Source: Actinomycetes bacterium | Lineage (GTDB): Bacteria > Actinomycetota > Actinomycetes > Actinomycetales > Dermatophilaceae | DNA: 13,298 nt | Direction of reading: 5' to 3' | NCBI GenBank assembly: GCA_023451855.1 | Contig: JAEXXY010000422.1 | Location: 1 to 13,298 of the forward strand | In this document: positions 1-5,915 of the stretch, piece after piece | Layout: the number at the start of each line of letters is the position of its first letter | Numbering within the stretch: position 1 is the first letter of the stretch | Notes under the pieces: generated by a model | Database searches by the model: none | What the model was told of the DNA's origin: nothing | What the model saw: the letters and a program-made list of their open reading frames with translations, nothing else | Made by a program: the position numbers and the translations under genes

Positions 1-1
1 C

Positions 2-685
2 CGCAGCCCCGGCCCGCCGGTCGTCGTCGACCTCGGCTACGGCGCCTCGCCGATCACCGCGGTCGAGCTGCACGAGCGGCTGCGCCGGGTGCGGCCCGAC
101 GTGCAGGTCGTCGGCATCGAGATCGACCCCGCACGCGTCGTTGCCGCCCGCCCGCTCGAGCGCGACGGCCTGACCTTCCGCCTCGGCGGGTTCGAGGTGC
201 CGCTCGACGCCGGTGCCCGTCCCACCGTCGTACGCGCCTTCAACGTGCTACGCCAGTACGCCGAGGCCGACGTGGCCGACGCCTGGGCCCTCGTGCAGCA
301 GCGCCTGGCCCCGGACGGCCTGCTCGTCGACGGCACGTGCGACGAGATCGGGCGCCGGGCCGCCTGGGTCGCCGTCGACGCGTCCGGACCGCTCAGCCTC
401 ACGCTGTCGGTGCGGATGGGCGGGCTCGAGCGACCGTCGGACGTCGCCGAGCGCCTGCCCAAGGCGCTGATCCACCGCAACGTGCCCGGCGAACGGGTCC
501 ACGCCTTCCTGGCCGACCTCGACCTCGCGTGGGCCCGCAGCGCGCCGCAGTCCTCGTGGGGGGCCCGGCAGCGGTTCCTGGCCATGGCCGCCGAGGTGCG
601 CGAGCGGTGGCCGCTGCTCGACGGGCCGTCCCGCTGGCGCGTCGGCGAGCTGACCGTGGCGTGGGAGGCTGTCGCGCCCCGGTGA
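2..685 (+). CDS. Class I SAM-dependent methyltransferase, 5' end missing
   Basis: The reading frame is open from base 2 with no start, so the gene begins before the window; 227 C-terminal residues are visible. A GTG at 89 is only an internal codon, because the conserved part of the fold lies before it. VVVDLGYGASP near the visible N-terminus is the glycine-rich SAM-binding motif I. It is followed by GIEIDPARV, whose acidic residue at the end of strand 2 normally holds the ribose hydroxyls of SAM. VVRAFNVLRQY and the LAPDGLLVDGT segment fit the later strands of a Rossmann methyltransferase. The substrate (small molecule, protein or RNA) cannot be told from this fragment. A small hairpin (5-bp arms, 686-700) sits directly after the stop and may be a weak terminator. 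The methyltransferase fold is fairly certain; the subfamily is not. Confidence 0.8.
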   Translation, partial: RSPGPPVVVDLGYGASPITAVELHERLRRVRPDVQVVGIEIDPARVVAARPLERDGLTFRLGGFEVPLDAGARPTVVRAFNVLRQYAEADVADAWALVQQRLAPDGLLVDGTCDEIGRRAAWVAVDASGPLSLTLSVRMGGLERPSDVAERLPKALIHRNVPGERVHAFLADLDLAWARSAPQSSWGARQRFLAMAAEVRERWPLLDGPSRWRVGELTVAWEAVAPR

Positions 686-757
686 GCGGTCCCGAACCGC
701 CCCGAACCGGCCAAAATCTCCCGGGGCCGAGTCCGCCGCCGGCGTGGGGCCCGGGCG

Positions 758-770
758 TAGCATGAGCGAC
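758..770 (+). promoter_or_regulatory. Putative -10 box for a leaderless start
   Basis: TAGCAT at 758-763 matches the TANNNT form of an actinobacterial -10 element and lies 7 bases before the ATG at 771. Transcription would then begin at or next to the start codon. No Shine-Dalgarno and no good -35 box are visible. The hexamer overlaps the alternative ATG at 762, which argues for the 771 start. Confidence 0.4.
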
Positions 771-1757
771 ATGTCGCAGGGCGGCATGGCTGCGTGGGGG
801 CGGGGTCGTGGAGTGAGCTTCTACGCACTCGACAACGAGGGTGTCACAGCCGTGGCGAGGTACGTCGCAGACGGTTGGGACCATGACGAGTGCGTCGTCT
901 CGATCTGCACACCAGCCCTGAGGCGACGCGTGGAGGGCGCGCTCGCCAGGTTGGGCTGCGATGCTGCCGACGAGGAGGCCGCCGGTCGCTACTGGCCGCG
1001 CGACCCCGAGGCGTCGATCGCCGGGTTCGTCATCAACCGACGCTTCGACGTCGACGCCTTCTGGGGCATGGCCCGCGGGCTCATCGGGCCGCAGGTCTCC
1101 GCCGGCCGGCGCCTGCGCGTCTTCAGCGAGACGCTCTCCCTGCTCTGGCAGCGCGGGCTCGTCGAGCCCGCGGTCGAGCTCGAGCTGCACTGGGCCGAGG
1201 CCATGGACGCCTACGACTTCCAGCTCCTGTGCGCCTACCCCGGCCGGATCGCCGACCACGCCGAGCTCGTCGACGTCGCCCGCATCACGGCCCTGCACAT
1301 CGACCTGCACGTCGACCCGGGCACCGGGACGCACGGGTCCGACGACCCCGCCGTGGCCCGGCTGACCCCGCGGCTCGGGCTGACCAACGCGTACTCGCAG
1401 GTGTACCAGCCCCTGCCCGAGTCGGTCCCTGCTGCGCGCCACTTCGTCCTCGACGTGCTGCGGTCGTGGGGCCACGACGGCCTGACCGCCGACGCGGCTC
1501 TCATCGTCTCCGAGCTGGCCACCAACGCCCTCGCCCATGCCGTGACACCGTTCCGGGCGCTAGTGGAACGGCGCGACGGCGGTGTGCGCATCGGCGTCGA
1601 GGACGCGACGGACGCCCCGCTCGAGCGCCGCTCGCGCTCGATGGACGCCGTCGACGGACGCGGCGTCGACATCGTCGAGGCGCTGTCGGACACGTGGGGG
1701 GCGCAGGCGCTGCCCGGCGGAAAGGTCGTCTGGGCCGACCTCGACCTGCCGGGCTGA
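771..1757 (+). CDS. MEDS-domain sensor fused to RsbW-like anti-sigma ATPase
   Basis: A 328-residue, two-domain regulator. Residues about 15-165 look like a MEDS domain: the N-terminal FYALDNEG, the ETLSLLWQRG stretch near 120-129 and the FQLLCAYP signature at 150-157. Residues about 215-325 form a GHKL/HATPase_c_2 fold of the RsbW/SpoIIAB type. The N-box is SELATNALAHA (247-257, with Glu248 and Asn252), the G1-like box VEDATDAP (276-283) and the G2 box DGRGVDIV (295-302). Such proteins are usually annotated as RsbA-like anti-sigma regulators: the ATPase half binds or phosphorylates a sigma factor or anti-anti-sigma partner, and the MEDS half is thought to sense a signal. No sigma factor or STAS-domain antagonist lies in the window. 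The start is uncertain (ATG at 762, 771 or 786); I chose 771 because of the upstream TAGCAT. The domain calls are firm; partner and signal are unknown. Confidence 0.85.
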   Translation: MSQGGMAAWGRGRGVSFYALDNEGVTAVARYVADGWDHDECVVSICTPALRRRVEGALARLGCDAADEEAAGRYWPRDPEASIAGFVINRRFDVDAFWGMARGLIGPQVSAGRRLRVFSETLSLLWQRGLVEPAVELELHWAEAMDAYDFQLLCAYPGRIADHAELVDVARITALHIDLHVDPGTGTHGSDDPAVARLTPRLGLTNAYSQVYQPLPESVPAARHFVLDVLRSWGHDGLTADAALIVSELATNALAHAVTPFRALVERRDGGVRIGVEDATDAPLERRSRSMDAVDGRGVDIVEALSDTWGAQALPGGKVVWADLDLPG

Positions 1758-1782
1758 GCGTCCTCAGGACGGACCGGACGCG

Positions 1783-1817
1783 CGCGTGCCGCCGGACCTG
1801 GGGCCCGGCGGCACGCG
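1783..1817. terminator. Bidirectional hairpin between convergent genes
   Basis: Perfect 13-bp arms (1783-1795 and 1805-1817; left arm CGCGTGCCGCCGG) enclose a 9-base loop. The hairpin lies between the ends of the MEDS/ATPase gene (+) and the cupin gene (-), so it can serve both strands. There is no T-tract, which is common for actinobacterial terminators. Confidence 0.75.
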
Positions 1818-1838
1818 GAACGGGGTGACGCGTCGCGC

Positions 1839-2294
1839 TCAGCGCGCGTAGTCGTCCTCGAGGCGCTCGATGTCGTGCTCGTCGAAGTGGCCGAAGCCGA
1901 CCTCGAGGAGGCGACCCGGCTGGTCGCCGGAGTTGCCCATGCGGTGGGTAGCGCCGCGCGGGACCCAGACGGTCTCGCCGGGGCCGGCGGTCCACTGCTT
2001 GTCGTCGACGGTGACGTCGATCGGCACGTCGAGGACCTGCCACATCTCACCGCGGTGGTCGTGACGCTGGAGCGAGAGCCGGTGCCCGGGCTGCACCGTG
2101 ATGATCTTCACGGTGACCTGCTCGTTCGACACGAACTGCTGGAACCGTCCCCACGGGCGCTCGGCGACGAAGATGTCCTCGGTGGGGTTGCGGTCGCCGA
2201 GGTCGTACTCGTCGGGCCCGTGCGAGGGGCGAGCGTCGTGCACGTGCACGTCGACGTCCTCGGCGACGGCAGCAGCAGGCTGCTGGTCGGACAT
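1839..2294 (-). CDS. Stand-alone phosphomannose isomerase type II cupin
   Basis: 151 residues, a single cupin matching the C-terminal isomerase half of bifunctional mannose-6-phosphate isomerase/GDP-mannose pyrophosphorylases. Diagnostic segments are ERPWGRF (45-51), then VQPGHRLSLQRHDHRGEMW around residues 67-85, with metal-ligand candidates His78, His80 and Glu83, and VPRGATHR (111-118) supplying His117. The nucleotidyltransferase half of the long enzymes is absent, and the first 35-40 residues are acidic and probably disordered. The family reaction is fructose-6-phosphate to mannose-6-phosphate, feeding GDP-mannose for mannosylated lipids and glycans; whether this short form is the main isomerase or a related cupin cannot be decided here. 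The start is the ATG at 2294 because AGGAG lies four bases upstream; a longer in-frame extension has no such site. It is downstream of the DUF2516 gene on the same strand with a 102-base gap, and it ends at a shared hairpin. Confidence 0.85.
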   Translation of the reverse strand: MSDQQPAAAVAEDVDVHVHDARPSHGPDEYDLGDRNPTEDIFVAERPWGRFQQFVSNEQVTVKIITVQPGHRLSLQRHDHRGEMWQVLDVPIDVTVDDKQWTAGPGETVWVPRGATHRMGNSGDQPGRLLEVGFGHFDEHDIERLEDDYAR

Positions 2295-2369
2295 GGTTCT
2301 CCTATCGGTTGTGAGTGCACCAGTGTGCCCCATGGGCCGAAGTGCCTGCGCCCGGCGACGTCGGCGACT

Positions 2370-2393
2370 GCCGGCGCCCGCCCGTGGGCCGGC
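2370..2393 (-). terminator. Possible terminator after the DUF2516 gene
   Basis: GCCGGC (2370-2375) pairs with GCCGGC (2388-2393), with a one-base bulge and two further G-C pairs inside. It begins four bases after the DUF2516 stop, reading on the minus strand. The stem is short and has no T-tract, so it is weak evidence. The rest of the gap up to 2294 presumably holds the promoter of the cupin gene; I see only a poor -10-like CACACT there. Confidence 0.35.
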
Positions 2394-2396
2394 TCC

Positions 2397-2711
2397 TCAC
2401 CAAGGGCGCTCGGACCGCCCGCCGAGGCCGCGCACCTGGCGCAGCGCCGGCCGGACGTCAGCGAGGTAGACCGCCGCACCGACGAACCCGAGCAGGCCGA
2501 AGAGGCTGAGGGGGTTGAGGACCGTCACGAAGCCGAGCGCCAGCGCGACGCCGAGCAGGACGAGCCAGAAGGTGCGGGTGCGCTTGCCCGCAGCGACGTA
2601 GGCGCCTTCCGGGTGTCGGAGCGCGTCGACGAAGGCCCACACCTCGCAGCCCAGCGCGACGACGCCGAGGACGAGCTGGACGACGCTCTGGAACCCGTAG
2701 TAGAGCTGCAT
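2397..2711 (-). CDS. DUF2516 family small membrane protein
   Basis: 104 residues. Three hydrophobic segments can be seen: about 9-30 (ending in EVWAFVDAL), about 48-68 (FWLVLLGVALALGF onward) and about 69-86 (LFGLLGFVGAAVYLADV). The charged loop after the first segment carries HPEGAYVAAGKRTR. The YLADVRPALRQVRG ending is typical of DUF2516 proteins, whose function is unknown; it should sit in the cytoplasmic membrane. As I recall, the mycobacterial relative Rv0476 lies directly after hbhA. Here asparaginase and dtd separate the two. The gene is probably transcribed from its own promoter: TACGCT lies 6 bases ahead of the ATG and no Shine-Dalgarno is visible. The family is clear; no job can be given. 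Confidence 0.85.
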   Translation of the reverse strand: MQLYYGFQSVVQLVLGVVALGCEVWAFVDALRHPEGAYVAAGKRTRTFWLVLLGVALALGFVTVLNPLSLFGLLGFVGAAVYLADVRPALRQVRGLGGRSERPW

Positions 2712-2723
2712 GAGGGAAGCGTA
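2712..2723 (-). promoter_or_regulatory. Putative -10 box for leaderless DUF2516 mRNA
   Basis: On the minus strand TACGCT (2723-2718) is followed by six bases and then the ATG at 2711. The spacing places transcription start at the A of the ATG. No Shine-Dalgarno lies between and no -35 box is clear. Confidence 0.45.
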
Positions 2724-2801
2724 ACCCGGCCCTCGGGGGGCGTGGACGCGTCCAGCGCCCTCCCAGCGGATGCCCAGCGGGGAAGCCCACGCGTCGGTCC
2801 T

Positions 2802-2857
2802 AGGCGTCGGCCCTCAGGCGTCGGCCCTCAGGCGTTGCGCCTCAGGCGTCGACGACG
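2802..2857. repeat. 14-bp tandem repeat over the dtd stop codon
   Basis: Plus-strand units of AGGCGTCGGCCCTC lie at 2802-2815 and 2816-2829 (identical). A variant, AGGCGTTGCGCCTC, follows at 2830-2843, and a half-matching unit inside the gene starts at 2844. A more degenerate copy may precede at about 2788. Each unit holds a minus-strand TGA. The third unit boundary contains the real dtd stop (2844-2842) and the others repeat it downstream. Confidence 0.75.
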
Positions 2858-3267
2858 AGGGTGACGGGACCGTCGTTGACGAGCGAGACCTGCATCATCG
2901 CCCCGAAGCGACCCTCGGCCACCTCGACTCCACGCGCCCGGAGGGCGGTGACGACGTCGCCGACGAGCGGCTCGGCCACCGGACCGGGAGCCGCTGCTCC
3001 CCACGACGGGCGACGACCCTTGCGGGTGTCGGCGTAGAGCGTGAACTGGCTGACGACGAGCACCGGGGCGCCGGTGTCGAGGACGCTCTGCTCGTCGCGC
3101 AGGATCCGCAGCTCGGCGATCTTGCGGGCCAGGCGCTCGACCTGCTCGGGACCGTCGCCGTGGGTGACCCCGACGAGGGCGAGCAGCCCCGGCCGGTCGA
3201 TGGCGCCGACGACCTCGCCGTCGACCTCGACGCGTGCGCTGGTGACGCGCTGGAGGACGGCACGCAC
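2842..3267 (-). CDS. dtd: D-aminoacyl-tRNA deacylase
   Basis: 141 residues, the normal full length. DTD hydrolyses D-amino acids (and glycine wrongly attached to tRNA-Ala) from tRNAs in the cytoplasm, keeping D-residues out of proteins. The N-terminus RAVLQRVTSARVEV, the SQFTLYADTRKGRRPSW stretch (SQFTL at 73-77) and NDGPVTL (131-137) are the family signatures; the last includes the Gly-Pro pair that screens chirality. The start is a GTG at 3267, chosen because the conserved N-terminus begins there and GGAGG sits eight bases upstream. The reading frame runs much further upstream, but only inside the asparaginase gene. The gap to the asparaginase stop is 17 bases, so the two are almost surely one operon. 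The 3' end lies in a 14-bp tandem repeat. Confidence 0.95.
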   Translation of the reverse strand: MRAVLQRVTSARVEVDGEVVGAIDRPGLLALVGVTHGDGPEQVERLARKIAELRILRDEQSVLDTGAPVLVVSQFTLYADTRKGRRPSWGAAAPGPVAEPLVGDVVTALRARGVEVAEGRFGAMMQVSLVNDGPVTLVVDA

Positions 3268-3284
3268 GTGCTGGTCCTCCGGCC

Positions 3285-4301
3285 TCAGATGCCGACCGCG
3301 ACGACCGAGCCGACCGGCTGGCCGTGGCCGAGAACCGGCTGGTGCTCGAGTGCGGCGAGCGTGTCCTCGGCGTCGATGCCGATGCGGCGCAGCACCGCCG
3401 CGAGGACGACCGGCCGCGCCCGCGAGGACCCGTCGGCGACCTTGACCGCGATGCCGCGCCCGTCGGACAGGCCGACGGCGTAGACCGCCTCGGCACCGTC
3501 CTTGGCCACGAGGCCGTCGACGCCGCGGATCAGCGTCGTCACGTCGCGGTGGGTGCCGCCGAGGTACTCGGGGTGGGCGCGGATCGCGGTGGCGATGCGG
3601 GCCTCGGGACCGTCGGTGGCGGCGGCGAGGCGCCCGAAGGCGAGGGCGAGCGATGAGAGCGGGATGGCATGGATCGGGGCGCCGCAGCCGTCGACGGCCA
3701 CCGCGCTGGGCTCGGCGCCGGACAGCTCGCGGACGGTGTCGGCAACGGCGACCTGGAGCGGGTGGCTGGGGTCGCGGTAGGTCGCGAGGTCCCAGCCGTT
3801 GGTGACGCACGTCGCGAGCATCGAGGCGTGCTTGCCCGAGCAGTTCTGCACGATCGACTGCTTGGGCAGGCCGTTCGCGATCCAGGCGATCCGTGCCGCC
3901 TCGTCGTAGGGGTAGTCGGGGGTGTTCTGCAGGTCGGTCTCGGTGAGCCCGGCGCCGGCGAGGATCTCGCGGGCGGCGGCGACGTGGAAGTCCTCGCCGG
4001 AGTGGCTCGAGCAGGCGAGTGCGAGGTGCAGGTCGTCGGTCTGCAGGCCCGAGCGGAGCATGGCGAGCGCCTGCAGCGGCTTGCTCGAGCTGCGCGGGAA
4101 CACCGGGCCGGACGCGTCGCCCACCTCGAGCTCGACCGAGCCGTCGGGAGCGGTGACGACGACGGTGCCGTGGTGGACCGACTCGACGAAGCCGGCGCGC
4201 ACGACGTGCGCGACGACGGGGGCGTCGGCCAGTGCGGTCGACACGGGCCCTGCGGCGGAGCCGGCGGCGGGGGCGGACGGGGTCTGCGTGTGGTCGGGCA
4301 C
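3285..4301 (-). CDS. Asparaginase, asparaginase II family (PF06089 type)
   Basis: 338 residues from the GTG at 4301. The family hydrolyses L-asparagine to aspartate and ammonia and is unrelated to the classical AnsA/AnsB enzymes. Motifs in order: HVVRAGFVESVHHG (32-45); RSSSKP (70-75, a serine-lysine pair); CSSHSGED (97-104); QNCSGKH (152-158, Cys154 and Lys157); DGCGAP (204-209, Asp204 and Cys206); AKDGAE (266-271, Lys267). In the Rhizobium etli enzyme, equivalent Ser-Lys pairs are catalytic and the Cys/Lys/Asp/Cys set binds zinc. No signal peptide is seen, so it is likely cytoplasmic. A start at 4376 is also open, but it would place the hbhA terminator hairpin inside the gene. A CATACT box seven bases ahead of 4301 supports a leaderless GTG start. 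It precedes dtd by 17 bases. Supplying ammonia near a GlnR-controlled region is plausible but not shown. Confidence 0.9.
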   Translation of the reverse strand: MPDHTQTPSAPAAGSAAGPVSTALADAPVVAHVVRAGFVESVHHGTVVVTAPDGSVELEVGDASGPVFPRSSSKPLQALAMLRSGLQTDDLHLALACSSHSGEDFHVAAAREILAGAGLTETDLQNTPDYPYDEAARIAWIANGLPKQSIVQNCSGKHASMLATCVTNGWDLATYRDPSHPLQVAVADTVRELSGAEPSAVAVDGCGAPIHAIPLSSLALAFGRLAAATDGPEARIATAIRAHPEYLGGTHRDVTTLIRGVDGLVAKDGAEAVYAVGLSDGRGIAVKVADGSSRARPVVLAAVLRRIGIDAEDTLAALEHQPVLGHGQPVGSVVAVGI

Positions 4302-4314
4302 GACCCGCAGTATG
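4302..4314 (-). promoter_or_regulatory. Putative -10 box for leaderless asparaginase mRNA
   Basis: On the minus strand CATACT (4314-4309) is followed by seven bases and the GTG at 4301. GTCGCA at 4337-4332 gives a poor -35 at 17-base spacing. The promoter would drive asparaginase and dtd. Confidence 0.35.
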
Positions 4315-4337
4315 CCGGAGGGGCCGACAGGTGCGAC

Positions 4338-4368
4338 GAGGGCCGCCACCGGATCGGTGACGGCCCTC
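4338..4368 (-). terminator. Strong hairpin terminator after the hbhA-like gene
   Basis: Arms 4338-4350 and 4356-4368 (minus-strand left arm GAGGGCCGTCACC) pair over 13 positions with one G-U, around a 5-base loop GATCC. It starts about 25 bases after the stop of the HbhA-like gene. No T-tract follows. It separates the XRE/hbhA unit from the asparaginase/dtd unit. Confidence 0.75.
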
Positions 4369-4392
4369 GGGCGCACGGGGGTGCGGCTCGGG

Positions 4393-5358
4393 TCAGGACT
4401 GGGTGGTCGTGGCCGTCGTCGCGGTCTTCTTCGCCGCGGTCTTGGCCGTGCCGGCCTTCTTCGCGGTCGACTTCTTCGCGGCGGACTTCTTCGGCGCGGT
4501 CTTGCGCGCGGCCGTCTTCGTCGAGCCGGCCGTCGTGTCGGCCTGGTTCGCCGGGGCGGACGAGCGAGCGGCGACCTTGCGGGTCGTCGTCGACTCGACG
4601 GCCTCTGCCTTGCGCGTGGCCGCCGACTTCTTGGCGGCCGCGGAGCGAATGGCCTTCTCGTGCTCGGCGGTGCGCTGGGCCGGGACGGGCGCGGCGGCCT
4701 TCTCCACGGCGGCGGCCGACTTCTCGACCTGCGCGGTCACGGTCGCGGCGTCGTCGGACACGGCGCCGAGGACGCTCTGGGCGACCTTCTCGCCCTCGGC
4801 GGTCGCGGTGCTCGCGACGCGGCGGCCACGGGCGATGACGGCATTGCCCTTCTCGACCGCGTCGAAGGCGGCTCGCTGGCCCTGGGCGCGTGCGTCGGTG
4901 ACGACCTTCTCGCCACGGGCGGCGGCTGCGTCGTACTGGTCCTTGGCGTTGCTCGCGAGGACGAGGCCCTGGTTGAGCACGTGGGCCGGCAGCTCCTGGG
5001 CCTGGGCGACGAAGCGGTCCGCGTAGCTCGCGGCGATCCGCTGGAGGTCGGCCGTACGAGCCTGCAGGTCGACGATGCGCTTCTGGAGGTCCTTCTGCAG
5101 CTGGTCGGCCTCCTTGCGGGCCCCCTTGCGCAGGTCGGCGGTCTTGGCCTGCTTGCGTGCCGCGTCGAGCTGCTCACCGGCCGTGCGGACCGTGGCGATG
5201 GCGAGGTTGGCCGCGCCGACGACGGCGTAGAACGGCGTCGGGTCGACGGTGATGTCGGGGATGCGCCCGTCGAACTGCCCGCGGACCTCGGCCACGGCGG
5301 CCTCGGCCTGCTTCTGGGCGTCCTTGACGGTCTTGGTGATCTTCTGGGTCAGGGCCAT
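4393..5358 (-). CDS. hbhA: HbhA-like coiled-coil protein with lysine-rich tail
   Basis: 321 residues. FYAVVGAANLAIATVRTA (43-60) lines up with the hydrophobic N-terminal segment of mycobacterial heparin-binding hemagglutinin (LLAALGAADLALATV, from memory). Residues about 62-210 are heptad-like, charged and alanine-rich, predicting a long coiled coil; QYDAAAARGEKVV (141-153) also resembles the RYNELVERGE region. From about 243 the tail is a Lys/Ala/Thr-rich low-complexity stretch (runs such as PKKSAAKKSTAKK), the part that binds sulfated glycans in mycobacteria. It is longer than HbhA (about 200 residues). There is no signal peptide, as in HbhA. In a non-pathogen the tail might instead bind DNA or another polyanion; this is open. 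The ATG at 5358 has AAGGAG seven bases upstream. It lies one base after the XRE regulator's stop (TGAGATG), so the two are co-transcribed and translationally linked. Confidence 0.75.
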   Translation of the reverse strand: MALTQKITKTVKDAQKQAEAAVAEVRGQFDGRIPDITVDPTPFYAVVGAANLAIATVRTAGEQLDAARKQAKTADLRKGARKEADQLQKDLQKRIVDLQARTADLQRIAASYADRFVAQAQELPAHVLNQGLVLASNAKDQYDAAAARGEKVVTDARAQGQRAAFDAVEKGNAVIARGRRVASTATAEGEKVAQSVLGAVSDDAATVTAQVEKSAAAVEKAAAPVPAQRTAEHEKAIRSAAAKKSAATRKAEAVESTTTRKVAARSSAPANQADTTAGSTKTAARKTAPKKSAAKKSTAKKAGTAKTAAKKTATTATTTQS

Positions 5359-5359
5359 C

Positions 5360-5746
5360 TCACTTCTCCTTCTGGGTGACGTCAGGGGTCGCGGCTGCGG
5401 TGCCGGCGAACGACAGGTAGATCTCGACGAGCACGCCTCGCTGGCGGTCGGTGAGGACCGGGTCGGCGGCGATCGCGGTGAGCACGTCCGGGGCCGCAGC
5501 CGGGTCGTCGGCGACCCGCTCGTCGAGGATGCCGGCACGGACGTAGAGCGACTCGGCCGACACCTGCAGACCCTTGGCGATCTGCTGCAGGATCTCGGCG
5601 CTCGGCCGCTTGAGGCCTCGCTCGATCTGGGACAGGTACGGGTTGGAGACCCCGGCCATCTCGGCGAGCTGGCGCAGCGACAACTGGGCGTTCTCGCGCT
5701 GTTCGCGCAGGTACGCCCCGAGGTCGGGTAGCGGAAGCTTGCTCAC
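5360..5746 (-). CDS. XRE-family helix-turn-helix regulator
   Basis: 128 residues. Residues about 10-66 form a classic XRE/Cro-C1 HTH: LGAYLREQRENAQLSLRQL, then the recognition helix region GVSNPYLSQIERG (32-44) and RPSAEILQQIAKGL. The remaining 60 residues (ADPVLTDRQRGVLVEIYLSF) are helical with no known ligand domain. It matches the position of mycobacterial Rv0474, the XRE gene directly upstream of hbhA, so it probably controls the hbhA-like gene and itself. The start is a GTG at 5746. GGAGG is only one base ahead of it, too close to act as a normal ribosome site, while CACAAT lies six bases ahead and TTGCAA another 18 bases up; I infer a leaderless message. The stop overlaps the ribosome binding region of the next gene. 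Confidence 0.9.
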   Translation of the reverse strand: MSKLPLPDLGAYLREQRENAQLSLRQLAEMAGVSNPYLSQIERGLKRPSAEILQQIAKGLQVSAESLYVRAGILDERVADDPAAAPDVLTAIAADPVLTDRQRGVLVEIYLSFAGTAAATPDVTQKEK

Positions 5747-5782
5747 CCCTCCATTGTGCTAACTGGAGCAAGCAAATTGCAA
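5747..5782 (-). promoter_or_regulatory. Promoter and possible autoregulatory operator of the XRE-hbhA unit
   Basis: On the minus strand TTGCAA (5782-5777) and CACAAT (5758-5753) are spaced by 18 bases, each matching the consensus at 4 of 6 positions; the GTG follows six bases later. The stretch is strikingly A+T-rich for this genome. The 9-base palindrome GCAAATTGC (5772-5780) overlaps the -35 box and is a candidate site for the XRE protein. Confidence 0.45.
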
Positions 5783-5828
5783 ACCCCAGAAAGCGTGACC
5801 CCGCCCACACCCCCGCACGACCTCGAGA

Positions 5829-5896
5829 AAGTGCCCACTCGACGTGGGACGTGGGGGTGCGATGCGAGAGTCCTCCCGTCGGTCGAGTGGGCACTT
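5829..5896 (-). terminator. Large inverted repeat downstream of the BKACE gene
   Basis: Perfect 15-bp arms, AAGTGCCCACTCGAC at 5829-5843 and its complement at 5882-5896, enclose 38 bases. On the minus strand the second arm ends in ...CACTTTCTC, a short T-run. The repeat lies 20 bases after the BKACE stop and 47 bases before the XRE -35 box. It can act as a terminator; the wide loop also fits a dispersed palindromic repeat or a binding site. Confidence 0.5.
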
Positions 5897-5915
5897 CCCC
5901 ACCGGAGACGGGCGG

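Noticed and set aside
686..700. Terminator after the methyltransferase
   Set aside because: GCGGT/ACCGC gives only a 5-bp stem with a 5-base loop. It is too weak to list as a feature.
1875..2864. A 329-codon plus-strand frame over the cupin and DUF2516 genes
   Set aside because: Both minus-strand genes have clear families. The antisense product has no motif and ends in an Arg-rich tail typical of shadows.
4393..4640. Lys/Ala/Thr-rich tail as a histone H1-like nucleoid protein
   Set aside because: The tail alone would fit, but the preceding coiled coil, the HbhA-like N-terminal segment and the XRE neighbour favour an HbhA-type protein. DNA binding remains possible.
3669..5379. Long plus-strand frames antisense to asparaginase and the hbhA-like gene
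   Set aside because: The products are Gly/Leu/Arg-rich low-complexity sequence made by reading the Ala/Lys-rich gene backwards, with no start signal.
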